Origin: an uncultured Clostridia bacterium
Lineage (GTDB): Bacteria > Bacillota > Clostridia > TANB77 > CAG-508
DNA length: 64,000 nucleotides
Assembly: GCA_948502395.1 (NCBI GenBank)
Contig: CAOPES010000001.1
Coordinates: 186,001 to 250,000 of the forward strand
Direction: 5' to 3'
Positions 18,951 through 26,017 of this stretch are shown piece after piece. Made by a program: the position numbers and the translations under genes. Positions within the stretch are counted from its first letter, which is position 1. Every line of letters begins with the position of its first letter. The notes below the pieces were generated by a model. That model saw nothing but the letters and a program-made list of their open reading frames with translations, did no database searches and had not been told where the DNA came from.

Positions 18951-19449
18951 TCATTTGTCAAGTGTTTTTTTGTATTTTTCCAAAATTGGCTTAAAATATT
19001 CTTCTTCTGCTTCTTCTCGAGCTCTAATTGCATCTTTAATATCTTTAAAATAACCGTAAATTAATACTTTTCCCAGAAACATTAATTCTAGCAACCCATT
19101 TATTTCCTTTTTTAGAAACACCAATATGCCCTGAAGTATTGTTGCTTCTAAGTTTGTTGTTTTTTATAAGTGGTATAAAAGTGCCTTCGACAAATCCTTC
19201 TTGTAGTTTGTTTAGTGCTTTTTTAAAATTATCATCTCTATAAACTTTTCTTGAGCAACCGCAACTTTTTATTTCTCCATTTGCTATTCTATATCCTTGT
19301 GTATAAAAAATATTTCCGCAATGACATTTACACTTCCACAAATAAGCACCTCTTTTTTGAATGTCTGTCTTTTCCAATATCAATATACCATTTACACACA
19401 TATTAGAATAATCTTTTGCTTTAAATTTTGTATCCATATATTCCTCCAT
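18951..19449 (-). CDS. AP2-domain DNA-binding protein with one CGG +1 shift
   Basis: The uncorrected frame ends at 19045 in NLRLF. Skipping one base at the in-frame CGG (19056 to 19054 on the minus strand) continues as GYFKDIKDAIRAREEAEEEYF and stops at 18951, giving 165 residues. This is exactly the end of the AP2/ERF fold, whose consensus reads LGYFxxxxDAxxAR, so the shift is well supported by homology. The N-terminal part has zinc-ribbon-like Cys pairs (WKCKCHCG, SCGCS), then NNTSGHIGVSKKGNKWVARI, the AP2 beta sheet. AP2 proteins in phages are often homing-endonuclease relatives or regulators. A GGAGG precedes the start. Confidence 0.92.
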
Positions 19450-19517
19450 TTTAATTTATTTTTGACATTCTAATATATTTATATAACTACAATTAAAAGG
19501 GAAGAAGATTAGCTATA

Positions 19518-19733
19518 CTAATCTTTCATATCTTCTAAATAATCTAAGTAAGCATCTATTGTAATATGTTCTTCATCTTCATCTTGTCCACTTTGTCTAG
19601 CGCTATCTTGTAACATATCTAATAGTTTCCAATCTTCGTCAATTCCTAATTCTTGCATTCTATCGTATTGTTCCTCTGTCATCATTTCTTTTAATTCTTT
19701 TTCTGTTAATTCTAATATTTCTTTTACTTTCAT
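19518..19733 (-). CDS. Small acidic phage protein, 71 aa
   Basis: Starts at ATG 19733, ten bases after an AGGAGG that overlaps the stop of the preceding gene; the longer open frame from 19775 is not needed. Reads KVKEILELTEKELKEMMTEE and ends in an acidic tail with DEDEEHITIDAYLDYLED. Helical; no family recognised. Co-transcribed with the 56-residue gene upstream. Confidence 0.5.
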   Translation of the reverse strand: MKVKEILELTEKELKEMMTEEQYDRMQELGIDEDWKLLDMLQDSARQSGQDEDEEHITIDAYLDYLEDMKD

Positions 19734-19746
19734 AATTCTTTTCCTC

Positions 19747-19917
19747 CTAAATTTTATTTTCTTGTTTTTCTGCATATTGCATTGCTTCTTCTAAACTTTT
19801 TGCATTAAAATTACCTGTTGTTCTATAAACTCCATTTTTAGTAAGTTTTTTACAGTCATAAATATGTCCTTCTTTAATTTCTATAACTTTTAAATTTTCT
19901 TTTACTAATTCTTTCAT
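19747..19917 (-). CDS. Small phage protein, 56 aa
   Basis: Starts at 19917 with AAGGAGAAC upstream and stops at 19747. The sequence (KELVKENLKVIEIKEGHIYD, then NGVYRTTGNFNAKSLEEAM) looks like a small beta-plus-helix protein. No function can be given. It is the first gene behind the promoter at 19977-20005. Confidence 0.5.
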   Translation of the reverse strand: MKELVKENLKVIEIKEGHIYDCKKLTKNGVYRTTGNFNAKSLEEAMQYAEKQENKI

Positions 19918-19976
19918 ATCCGTTCTCCTTTAGAGTGCGTTGCATTTGCTAACGTCTTATCTCTTTTCTTAATTAT

Positions 19977-20005
19977 ATTATAACACGACGTAACGTCATT
20001 GTCAA
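19977..20005 (-). promoter_or_regulatory. Promoter with GACGTAACGTC operator in the spacer
   Basis: On the minus strand TTGACA (20005-20000) and TATAAT (19982-19977) are separated by exactly 17 bases. The spacer holds the inverted repeat GACGTTACGTC (19987-19997), so a repressor bound there would cover the promoter. The same arrangement recurs at 20427-20455. Confidence 0.85.
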
Positions 20006-20023
20006 TACTTTTTTGAAAAAAGT

Positions 20024-20206
20024 TTAATTTTTTTTCATTTTTTTTATTGTAATTTCTTTTTTGTTTTCATCGTATAGTAATTCTACATCTCTATCATTTT
20101 CTGTGATGCCCATATCAGCAATAATTTTACTGGGAATTGTTATTCTTTTGGTCCAGCTGCCACTTCCAGCTTTGTTAAAAATTACTTGTAAAGTTCTTTT
20201 ATCCAT
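20024..20206 (-). CDS. AbrB/SpoVT-type DNA-binding protein
   Basis: 60 residues with the swapped-hairpin AbrB pattern: TLQVIFNKAGSGSWTKRITI, then PSKIIADMGITENDRDVELL and a KEITIKK end. The domain binds DNA as a dimer and serves as transition-state regulator or antitoxin. A GAGGAGGAAAA site precedes the start. It lies between two copies of the GACGTAACGTC promoter and is a candidate for the factor acting there, but that is inference. Confidence 0.8.
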   Translation of the reverse strand: MDKRTLQVIFNKAGSGSWTKRITIPSKIIADMGITENDRDVELLYDENKKEITIKKMKKN

Positions 20207-20284
20207 AACATTTTCCTCCTCTTGATTTTTTTAATATTATCATATATAATTTATATATGCAAGAGAGAGAAACTCTCTCTTGAT

Positions 20285-20395
20285 TTAAAACATATAGTGA
20301 ATGTCTAAGATGTCATTCCAAAGTTTTTTGCGTTTAGCTTGTAGCTTTCTGTTTTCGCGGATAGAAGCTATAAGCTTTGCTATTTTTTGTATCAT
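20285..20395 (-). CDS. Short phage peptide, 36 aa
   Basis: Starts at ATG 20395 with a perfect GGGAGGTAAT upstream and sits right behind the promoter at 20427-20455. The peptide is helical and basic: IQKIAKLIASIRENRKLQAK, then KLWNDILDIHYMF. No family recognised. Spacing and ribosome binding site argue that it is translated. Confidence 0.5.
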   Translation of the reverse strand: MIQKIAKLIASIRENRKLQAKRKKLWNDILDIHYMF

Positions 20396-20426
20396 ATTAT
20401 TACCTCCCTTCCTTTAGTGTAATTAT

Positions 20427-20455
20427 ATTATATCACGACGTAACGTCACTGTCAA
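20427..20455 (-). promoter_or_regulatory. Second promoter with GACGTAACGTC operator
   Basis: Minus-strand TTGACA (20455-20450) and TATAAT (20432-20427), spacer 17 bases, with the same GACGTTACGTC inverted repeat at 20437-20447 and the same flanking TTTTTTGAAAAA upstream as the promoter at 19977. It faces the short peptide gene and the AbrB gene. Confidence 0.85.
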
Positions 20456-20731
20456 CACTTTTTTGAAAAAATATTAAAAAGTTTTAAAATCCTTGAAAAC
20501 ACCTAAAAATCAAGCTGTATAAGTACTTGAACTCAAAAATAAAACGGCTCAGAATTGATTGTCGAAAGCCGATTTTTGTTGATATTTCAATGAAATTTTG
20601 AAGAGAATAAAATAGATTAAAATTACATATATTAATAGCAAATAATAAAAAATAATAAAAAACTATAAAAAATATTGACAAGTTTCACTATTTAAGTATA
20701 GAATAATAAAAAAGGTAATAATGTTATATAT
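20456..20731 (+). other. Intergenic stretch between divergent regulatory genes
   Basis: No gene seen. It contains a weak hairpin (CGGCT/AGCCG at about 20542 and 20569) and a possible plus-strand promoter TTGACA (20675-20680) with TATAGA (20697-20702) 16 bases downstream. The rest is A/T-rich and featureless. Confidence 0.4.
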
Positions 20732-20760
20732 TTGATATTATGTCAAATTTGTGGTATAAT
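20732..20760 (+). promoter_or_regulatory. Promoter of the toxin-antitoxin pair
   Basis: TTGATA (20732-20737) and TATAAT (20755-20760) with a 17-base spacer. An inverted repeat TTTGA/TCAAA (20731-20747) covers the -35 box and could be the autoregulatory site of the antitoxin. Confidence 0.65.
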
Positions 20761-20789
20761 AAAGAATGTATAGCAAAGGAGGGGTTACT

Positions 20790-20939
20790 ATGAAAACAAA
20801 TACTAGTGAAGTTAGCCAAAGAGCTAAAAGATTAGTTATGCTTGCAAAAGAAAAAGGCTTAGTAAAATCACATACTGTTGCTTTCAAAGAGTTCCCTGTT
20901 GAAAAAGAAATTCACAAAGGAAAATCAGAGAATTTGTAA
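20790..20939 (+). CDS. Putative antitoxin, 49 aa
   Basis: Starts at ATG 20790 after AAAGGAGGGG. A short basic protein, KTNTSEVSQRAKRLVMLAKE, with a flexible C-terminal FKEFPVEKEIHKG segment, as expected for an antitoxin whose tail wraps the toxin. The PemK-like gene starts 33 bases downstream with its own AAAGGAG. The antitoxin role is inferred from size and gene order. Confidence 0.55.
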   Translation: MKTNTSEVSQRAKRLVMLAKEKGLVKSHTVAFKEFPVEKEIHKGKSENL

Positions 20940-20971
20940 TAATATGAAGGCAAAAGGAGTTGTAGTAAGAA

Positions 20972-21328
20972 ATGAAATACCAAATGGGAGATATAGTTTT
21001 TGCAGCGGAAGCAACAAAGAAAGAAGATAGTAGTAGTATTAGAAGCCATTTTTTCGTAATAATTGATGATGATGGAAAGGTAGTTCCAATCGATTATTTG
21101 GGGCTTGTAATATCATCAAGAACAGAGAAAAGCAAGGAAAACTCACCATATAAATATAATGAACCGCTTTATGCAAGTGAATGTGGATTAAAATATGATG
21201 GCATAGTAAAATGCGACCAATTAATGAGTATTCCATCGAGCAATATCAGTAGAAAAGTTGGAGAGATAGACGAAGATGTACTTAATAGATTTTTAAATGC
21301 ATTTGAAAATTATTTAGAAGAGAACTAG
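20972..21328 (+). CDS. PemK/MazF-like toxin
   Basis: 118 residues with the PemK/MazF barrel pattern: MKYQMGDIVFAAE at the start (first strand), HFFVIIDDDG, then YLGLVISSRTEK and a C-terminal helix (DEDVLNRFLNAFENYL). Such proteins are sequence-specific endoribonucleases held in check by the upstream antitoxin. The GDIV and VI core motifs are present; the family catalytic Arg and Thr/Ser are not certain by eye. In a prophage the pair may stabilise the element or limit other phages. Confidence 0.68.
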   Translation: MKYQMGDIVFAAEATKKEDSSSIRSHFFVIIDDDGKVVPIDYLGLVISSRTEKSKENSPYKYNEPLYASECGLKYDGIVKCDQLMSIPSSNISRKVGEIDEDVLNRFLNAFENYLEEN

Positions 21329-21342
21329 CGATAGTTCTTTTT
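21319..21342 (+). terminator. Terminator after the toxin gene
   Basis: AGAACTA and TAGTTCT form a stem with a four-base GCGA loop, followed by TTTTTTCT. The stem overlaps the toxin stop codon. Confidence 0.75.
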
Positions 21343-21414
21343 TCTGTATTCGACACCGTTCGACACAATAATTCTACAAAAAATGTTATAATTAGAAAAA
21401 AAGGAGATGGTATT

Positions 21415-21588
21415 ATGAAAGAATTATACGAAAAATCTCTAAGAATCATAAAAGCATTAAATATAAAAACAGAAGAAGAATACAATAAGCTATTAAAAGA
21501 CTACTTAATACTAAATGTAGAAAGCTTAAAGTACATAAGCGAAACGAGAGACTTTAACAAAATAATTGAATACGCAGAAGAAGCCTAA
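21415..21588 (+). CDS. Small phage protein, 57 aa
   Basis: Starts at ATG 21415 with AAAGGAGATGG upstream. Helical: KELYEKSLRIIKALNIKTEE, ending SETRDFNKIIEYAEEA. It looks like the small helical proteins next to prophage repressors in Clostridia. No function assigned. Its last codons form the 5' arm of a terminator. Confidence 0.5.
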   Translation: MKELYEKSLRIIKALNIKTEEEYNKLLKDYLILNVESLKYISETRDFNKIIEYAEEA

Positions 21589-21604
21589 ACGGCTTTTTCT
21601 TTTT
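21580..21604 (+). terminator. Terminator overlapping the end of the 57-aa gene
   Basis: AAGCC/GGCTT hairpin with a five-base loop followed by TTTCTTTTT; the first arm contains the Ala codon before the stop. Confidence 0.65.
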
Positions 21605-21621
21605 ACGGAAAATAACGTTTT

Positions 21622-21635
21622 TCCACCATAGTGGA
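21622..21635 (+). promoter_or_regulatory. Operator TCCACCATAGTGGA upstream of the XRE repressor
   Basis: Inverted repeat TCCAC-CATA-GTGGA. GTGGACA within it resembles a -35 box, with TTATATAAA about 15 bases later, so binding would shut the repressor promoter. The identical 14 bases recur at 21948-21961 behind the repressor gene. Confidence 0.75.
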
Positions 21636-21688
21636 CAGAAAGTATGTTATATAAATTTTTGGACATACTAAACAAGGGTGGAAAGAAC

Positions 21689-21890
21689 GTGAGAATAGAG
21701 ATTTTACTAAAAGAAATAAGAAATAAAAAACGGATATAGTTTACAGCAACTTTCAAAACTAACAGGAATATCTAGTTCGCATTTGAGTTATATAGAACGT
21801 GGGGAAAGAGAGCCGACGATATCTATGCTAGTAATAATTGCACAAGCATTAAATGTAGATATTAAAGAATTATATAAAATAATACCATAG
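21689..21890 (+). CDS. XRE-family repressor with one CGG +1 shift
   Basis: No ordinary open frame covers this gene. Starting at GTG 21689 (GGTGG upstream) the reading MRIEILLKEIRNKK meets CGG 21731-21733 and then a stop; skipping one base gives GYSLQQLSKLTGISSSHLSY, then IERGEREPTISMLVIIAQAL, ending at TAG 21888, 66 residues. This is a textbook HTH_3 domain: the KGYS-x-x-x-L turn before helix 2 and the SHLSYIERGEREPT recognition region are intact, and the conserved Gly falls exactly at the shifted site. It is probably the prophage repressor acting on the TCCACCATAGTGGA sites on either side. Confidence 0.93.
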
Positions 21891-21912
21891 CACAAAACTT
21901 GTGCTTTTTTTA
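21887..21912 (+). terminator. Terminator after the repressor gene
   Basis: AGCACAA/TTGTGCT hairpin with a three-base loop followed by a run of seven T. Its first arm includes the repressor stop codon. Confidence 0.75.
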
Positions 21913-21947
21913 ATTTTTATAAAGCATTTCTACTGTTTCATAAAATA

Positions 21948-21961
21948 TCCACCATAGTGGA
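21948..21961 (+). promoter_or_regulatory. Second TCCACCATAGTGGA operator
   Basis: Same 14-base inverted repeat as at 21622, here extended to TATCCAC/GTGGATA. It lies 56 bases before the 45-aa gene start and could control it. Confidence 0.7.
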
Positions 21962-22016
21962 TACAAATGAATATATGCTTCCGATAGAAACAATAAGAGA
22001 TGAAGGAGTGTATAAA

Positions 22017-22154
22017 ATGAAAAATGCAATATTAAATGAAATAACAAACGAATTGAATTGGAGAGAAAGAATTATAGTAAATGTATTTGCAACGACATTT
22101 ACAAAAGTGTATAATATTAGTAGAATAAAAATAGTAAATAAAGCGCTGTTATAA
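22017..22154 (+). CDS. Small protein next to the repressor, 45 aa
   Basis: Starts at ATG 22017 after AAGGAGTG. Reads KNAILNEITNELNWRERIIV followed by FATTFTKVYNISRIKIVN; helical with a hydrophobic centre. Similar short proteins accompany repressors in Clostridia prophages. It is followed by an ATTGCATTAAA direct repeat (22155-22177). Function unknown. Confidence 0.45.
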   Translation: MKNAILNEITNELNWRERIIVNVFATTFTKVYNISRIKIVNKALL

Positions 22155-22252
22155 TTGCATTAAAATTGCATTAAAAACAAAGTGACAATAAGCGAAACCG
22201 CTCAAAATACTAAGATACAGAGAAATATTATCTAGCCAGCCCAGCCAATAAA

Positions 22253-22300
22253 GAACTCTATAAGTATTGAAGATTCAATATTTTATAGAGATTTTTTTTG
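22253..22300 (+). terminator. Terminator at the right side of the prophage region
   Basis: CTCTATAA pairs with TTATAGAG across a longer loop containing its own small hairpin, followed by eight T. The prophage-type genes appear to end about here; I see no duplicated attachment sequence inside the window. Confidence 0.6.
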
Positions 22301-22432
22301 GCAAAAAACAGAAAACACTTGAATTTTATGTAAAGATAAGATATAATAACAAATGATTAATCTTTATAATCTCCTTTTAGGAGTTGGCATAAATCGGAAA
22401 TACATCAAATAAATATTGGAGGAGAAAAGAAA

Positions 22433-23206
22433 ATGGAAGAAAAAAGAATGAAAATAAGAAGTGTGATGAAGGGCATCGAAGGACTATCAATAATACCAAG
22501 CTCAGGTATTATTGCAGCAGTGCTAATAAAAATAGCACCGACAACAACAGAAGTGGAGAGAATGAATATATTAATTATAATGCTTATTTTGTTCGGTTTA
22601 TTATTCGTATTTATAGATAATAGTATAGATTATGTTTTTGCCAGACCAAGAAGGCGGGGGAAAAAAGTAAAGTTCAAAGTTATAGACAGGAGAAATGAAG
22701 AATACCTGTTAACAGCAGAAGAATTGTATCTACAAGTATTAGAAGATAGCGAATGTGACTATAATTGGATTGCTTCATCACCAGAACTGTGTAGAGTTTG
22801 TGATAATCCTGAATTTCCAAAGAAATATAGGAAAAAAATAAAAATAATGATACTAAATTGTTTTGCAAACTTTGAAAAAAGTGGAACACCTATAACACAA
22901 GAAGAGCAAAAAGTAGCACTTCGTTGTTACAACACTTTGCCATCGGGAGATGAAGAAGTAAGTGTGGCTAAAAACAAATATCTAGAAGCAATTATGGATT
23001 TTGTGATTAAATATGAGACAGAGAGAAATGGAAGGCAGATAGGACAATCATATAAGGAAGTATGTAGTGAATGGAAAAAAAGACATTTGGACGAATTTGC
23101 ATATATTGTCAACTTAAAAAGACTAAAAGAATATTTATATTCCGATTTTGAAAAAACAATTGGAAAAGCAGAACAAGAAGGTAGATTTAAGGAAGATGAT
23201 AAATAG
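22433..23206 (+). CDS. Two-helix membrane protein of unknown function, contains the one in-frame CGG without a frame break
   Basis: 257 residues after GGAGGAGAAAAGAAA. Two membrane helices (LSIIPSSGIIAAVLIKIA; ILIIMLILFGLLFVFI) precede a soluble domain of about 180 residues rich in Lys/Glu with several Cys (DSECDYNW, LCRVCD, ILNCF, VALRCY, EVCSEW). No family recognised. It carries AGG CGG GGG at 22652-22660, and the frame continues unbroken. If CGG caused the usual +1 shift, the ribosome would meet A_AAA_AAG (22661-22667) in the right phase for a -1 slip that restores the original frame one codon before a stop. Direct decoding or a miscounted homopolymer are alternatives. Confidence 0.6.
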   Translation: MEEKRMKIRSVMKGIEGLSIIPSSGIIAAVLIKIAPTTTEVERMNILIIMLILFGLLFVFIDNSIDYVFARPRRRGKKVKFKVIDRRNEEYLLTAEELYLQVLEDSECDYNWIASSPELCRVCDNPEFPKKYRKKIKIMILNCFANFEKSGTPITQEEQKVALRCYNTLPSGDEEVSVAKNKYLEAIMDFVIKYETERNGRQIGQSYKEVCSEWKKRHLDEFAYIVNLKRLKEYLYSDFEKTIGKAEQEGRFKEDDK

Positions 23207-23265
23207 TATCAAAAAATTTGTAATGAAATAGCCAATATAAAAGCTAAAAGATAAGACCAAAAAAC

Positions 23266-23296
23266 AGAGTATTTGAAAAATTTCGAATACTCTGCA
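23266..23296 (+). terminator. Terminator hairpin
   Basis: CAGAGTATT pairs perfectly with AATACTCTG around a loop of about twelve bases, followed by a T-rich stretch. Confidence 0.65.
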
Positions 23297-23361
23297 TTTT
23301 CATTTATAAGTTCTATTTAGACCCCCAAAAAAATATAAATGAAATAGAAAGGGTGAAAAAA

Positions 23362-23748
23362 ATGGAAAACTACAAAACAAATTTTGAAGAAACAACAAAA
23401 AGCATATTCAAAGGAATAGGAATAGCAATGATATCAACAGTCATAATGCTATTAATATTCTCAATAATATTAGCATACACAAATACAAGTGAAAACACAA
23501 TAACACCAGTAATAATAGTAGTAACAGGAATAAGCATACTACTTGGAAGTTCAATAGGAAGCATAAAAATAAAAAAGAATGGAATAATAAATGGGGGATT
23601 AATAGGCGGAATATACATATTAATTCTGTACTTAATTTCAAGCATATTAAATTGGAGATTTGGACTAAACATACAAAGCATAATAATGATAGCAGTGGGA
23701 ATGATTTTTGGGATACTAGGTGGAATTATAGGAGTAAACAAAAAATGA
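23362..23748 (+). CDS. TIGR04086-type membrane protein
   Basis: 128 residues from ATG 23362 (GAAAGGG upstream). Four hydrophobic helices: FKGIGIAMISTVIMLLIF, PVIIVVTGISILLGSSIGSI, IINGGLIGGIYILILYLI and IIMIAVGMIFGILGGIIG. The pattern is that of the small TIGR04086 family of Clostridia, function unknown. In many genomes it neighbours secD/secF and alaS-type genes as here. Confidence 0.6.
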   Translation: MENYKTNFEETTKSIFKGIGIAMISTVIMLLIFSIILAYTNTSENTITPVIIVVTGISILLGSSIGSIKIKKNGIINGGLIGGIYILILYLISSILNWRFGLNIQSIIMIAVGMIFGILGGIIGVNKK

Positions 23749-23752
23749 AAGA

Positions 23753-23812
23753 TGTGTCCCAAAATGGACAAAATGTCCAAAAGGAAACGTCCCCATTGGA
23801 CATTTTGAAAGA
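23753..23812 (+). repeat. REP-like palindromic repeat (divergent copy)
   Basis: Contains AAAATGGACAAAATGTCC and AAACGTCCCCATTGGACA, same plan as the TTGCCA...GGACCGTCCCC...TGGCAA repeats elsewhere in the window but with GGACA/TGTCC arms. It lies in an intergenic space after a stop codon. Confidence 0.55.
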
Positions 23813-23888
23813 AATTTCCAAAAATAGTTGATATTTTTGGAAATTTAATATAAAATTTTATAGTACAAGTTATATCAAGGAGGACAAA

Positions 23889-24548
23889 ATGATAAAATTA
23901 GAAGATGTTCGAAAAAATCCGGAAGTTGAAGCGTTAATACAAGGCGCGCAACAGCAATTAGACGGATTAGGCTATACAGAACATAGCCACAGACACATTT
24001 CAATTGTGTCAAAAAGAGCTGGGGATATATTAGAGCAATTAGGATATCCAGAAAGAACAGTAGAACTGGCAAGAATTGCAGGGTATTTGCATGATATCGG
24101 AAATTCAGTAAATAGGGTAGATCATGCACATAATGGAGCAATAATTGCATACAACATTTTGAAAGAAATGGGAATGCCAGTAGAAGAAAGAACGCAAATA
24201 ATGATGGCTATTGGAAATCATGATGAAAAGACAGGAACAGCAGTGAGTGATATATCAGCTGCAATAATTTTGGCAGATAAGTCAGATGTGCATAGAGATA
24301 GAGTGAGAAATCAAAATATTTCAACATTTGATATACACGATAAAGTAAATTATGCAGTAACAGATGCAGAGCTAAAATTAGATACTGAAAATAGAAAGAT
24401 AACATTAAATTTAACAATTAATAATCAAATATGTCCAGTACTAGATTATTTTCAAATATTTATTGATAGAACAATTATGAGCAAATATGCAGCAAAATAT
24501 TTACGAATATGGTTTGAACTAATAATCAATGGAACGAAATTATTATAA
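23889..24548 (+). CDS. HD-domain phosphohydrolase
   Basis: 219 residues after AAGGAGGAC. HD-domain metal motif: HSHRHISIVSKRAG, then AGYLHDIGNSVNR (the HD pair), DHAHNGAIIAY, and GNHDEKTG with a later LADKSDVHRDRV, which carries the last Asp. Such enzymes cleave phosphate esters of nucleotides or second messengers; substrate unknown. The end overlaps the SD of secD closely, suggesting one operon. Confidence 0.75.
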   Translation: MIKLEDVRKNPEVEALIQGAQQQLDGLGYTEHSHRHISIVSKRAGDILEQLGYPERTVELARIAGYLHDIGNSVNRVDHAHNGAIIAYNILKEMGMPVEERTQIMMAIGNHDEKTGTAVSDISAAIILADKSDVHRDRVRNQNISTFDIHDKVNYAVTDAELKLDTENRKITLNLTINNQICPVLDYFQIFIDRTIMSKYAAKYLRIWFELIINGTKLL

Positions 24549-24561
24549 TGGAGGAAATAAA

Positions 24562-26004
24562 ATGAAAAAGGTAAAAATATTAACAATAACACTAGCAATC
24601 ATATTAATTACAGCAATAGCTTTTGGTGGAATTTATGTACAAAAACAAAATAGAATGGAAAATGTAGTAGAAGACTACAAATATGCAATGGATTTAGAAG
24701 GAACAAGAACTGTTAGATTAGAAGTAGATACAGGAACAACAACAGTAGTAAAAGATTCAGAAGGAAAAGAAGTTAAAGATACAGAAAATTTAACAGAAGA
24801 ACAAATGACTGAAAAAGGATACACAAAGGAAGAAGTTCCAAACAATAGTGAAGATGTAAAAAATGAAGAAAATTACAAAAAAGCAAAAGAAATATTAGAA
24901 AAAAGACTTCAAAAAATGGGAGTAAATAATTACACAATCAAATTAGATACACAAGCAGGAGATATAGTAGTAGAAATTCCAGAAGATGATTCAACAGATA
25001 CAGTTGTAAGCCAATTAGTAACAGTCGGAAAATTCACAATACAAGATAGTGAAACAGGCGAAGTTTTAATGGATAACAATGATATAAAATTAGCAAGTGC
25101 AATATCAGGAGCAGACAATACATCAACATCTGCGGTAGCAAAAACAAGAATATATTTAAATATTGAATTTACAAAAGACGGTGCAAAAAAATTAGAAGAT
25201 ATAAGTAATAGATATTTAAAAATAGAAGAAACAAAAGAAGATACAGAAAATGCAGAAAACACAGAGACAACTGAAACAGATGAAAATGGTGAAGAAAAAA
25301 CAGAGAAAAAAGTAACAATAAAAATAGATGATACAGAAATAATGACAACAAATTTTGAAGAACCAATGAGAACAGGGAAAATGCAATTATCAATGGGTGG
25401 AGCGTCATCAGACCAAAAAACACTACAAGGATATGCAGCTCAAGCGTCAAGTATAGCAGTAGTATTAGATACAGGAAATCTACCTGTTAAATATCAAGCA
25501 ACAGAAAATTCATATGTATTATCAGATGTAACAAATCAAGAATTAAGCATTGTTGTATATGCACTATTAGCAGTAGTTGTAGTAGCTTTAATAGTATTAA
25601 TTGTAAGATATAAAAAATTAGGAGCACTTGCAACAATATCATATATAGGTCTAATATCAGTATTTTTAATATTAATAAGATACGCAAATGTAGTAATATC
25701 AATAGAAGGAATATTTGCAATAGCAATTGTATTAGTACTAAATTATATTTTTGTAAATAAACTACTTTCAAAATTAAAAGAAGAAAAACTTACTAAAACA
25801 ACTGCAAATAAAGGAATAGCAGAAACATACAAAGAATTCTTTATTAGAATAATACCAGTTTGCATATTAGCAATAGTATTTTGCTTTATCAACTGGAGCC
25901 CTATTAGTAGCTTTGGAATGGTAATGTTCTGGGGAATTACATTAATTGCTATTTATAACGCTATAATAACAAATATTTTATTAAAAATAGAAGCTGACAA
26001 ATAG
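24562..26004 (+). CDS. secD: Protein translocase subunit SecD
   Basis: 480 residues from ATG 24562 (GGAGGAAATAA). N-terminal helix (ILTITLAIILITAIAFGG), a long periplasmic-type domain with EILEKRLQKMGVNNYTIKL, an acidic Glu/Thr-rich insertion near 220-260, then LPVKYQATENSYV and five C-terminal membrane helices. SecD works with SecF to pull preproteins out using the ion gradient. It is divergent from the classic family in the membrane part. SecF follows after 13 bases. Confidence 0.75.
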   Translation: MKKVKILTITLAIILITAIAFGGIYVQKQNRMENVVEDYKYAMDLEGTRTVRLEVDTGTTTVVKDSEGKEVKDTENLTEEQMTEKGYTKEEVPNNSEDVKNEENYKKAKEILEKRLQKMGVNNYTIKLDTQAGDIVVEIPEDDSTDTVVSQLVTVGKFTIQDSETGEVLMDNNDIKLASAISGADNTSTSAVAKTRIYLNIEFTKDGAKKLEDISNRYLKIEETKEDTENAENTETTETDENGEEKTEKKVTIKIDDTEIMTTNFEEPMRTGKMQLSMGGASSDQKTLQGYAAQASSIAVVLDTGNLPVKYQATENSYVLSDVTNQELSIVVYALLAVVVVALIVLIVRYKKLGALATISYIGLISVFLILIRYANVVISIEGIFAIAIVLVLNYIFVNKLLSKLKEEKLTKTTANKGIAETYKEFFIRIIPVCILAIVFCFINWSPISSFGMVMFWGITLIAIYNAIITNILLKIEADK

Positions 26005-26017
26005 GAGGAAATAAATA

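Noticed and set aside
22160..22440. Right attachment site of the prophage
   Set aside because: Prophage-type genes end here, but the left end is outside the window and no integrase is seen, so no repeat can be matched.
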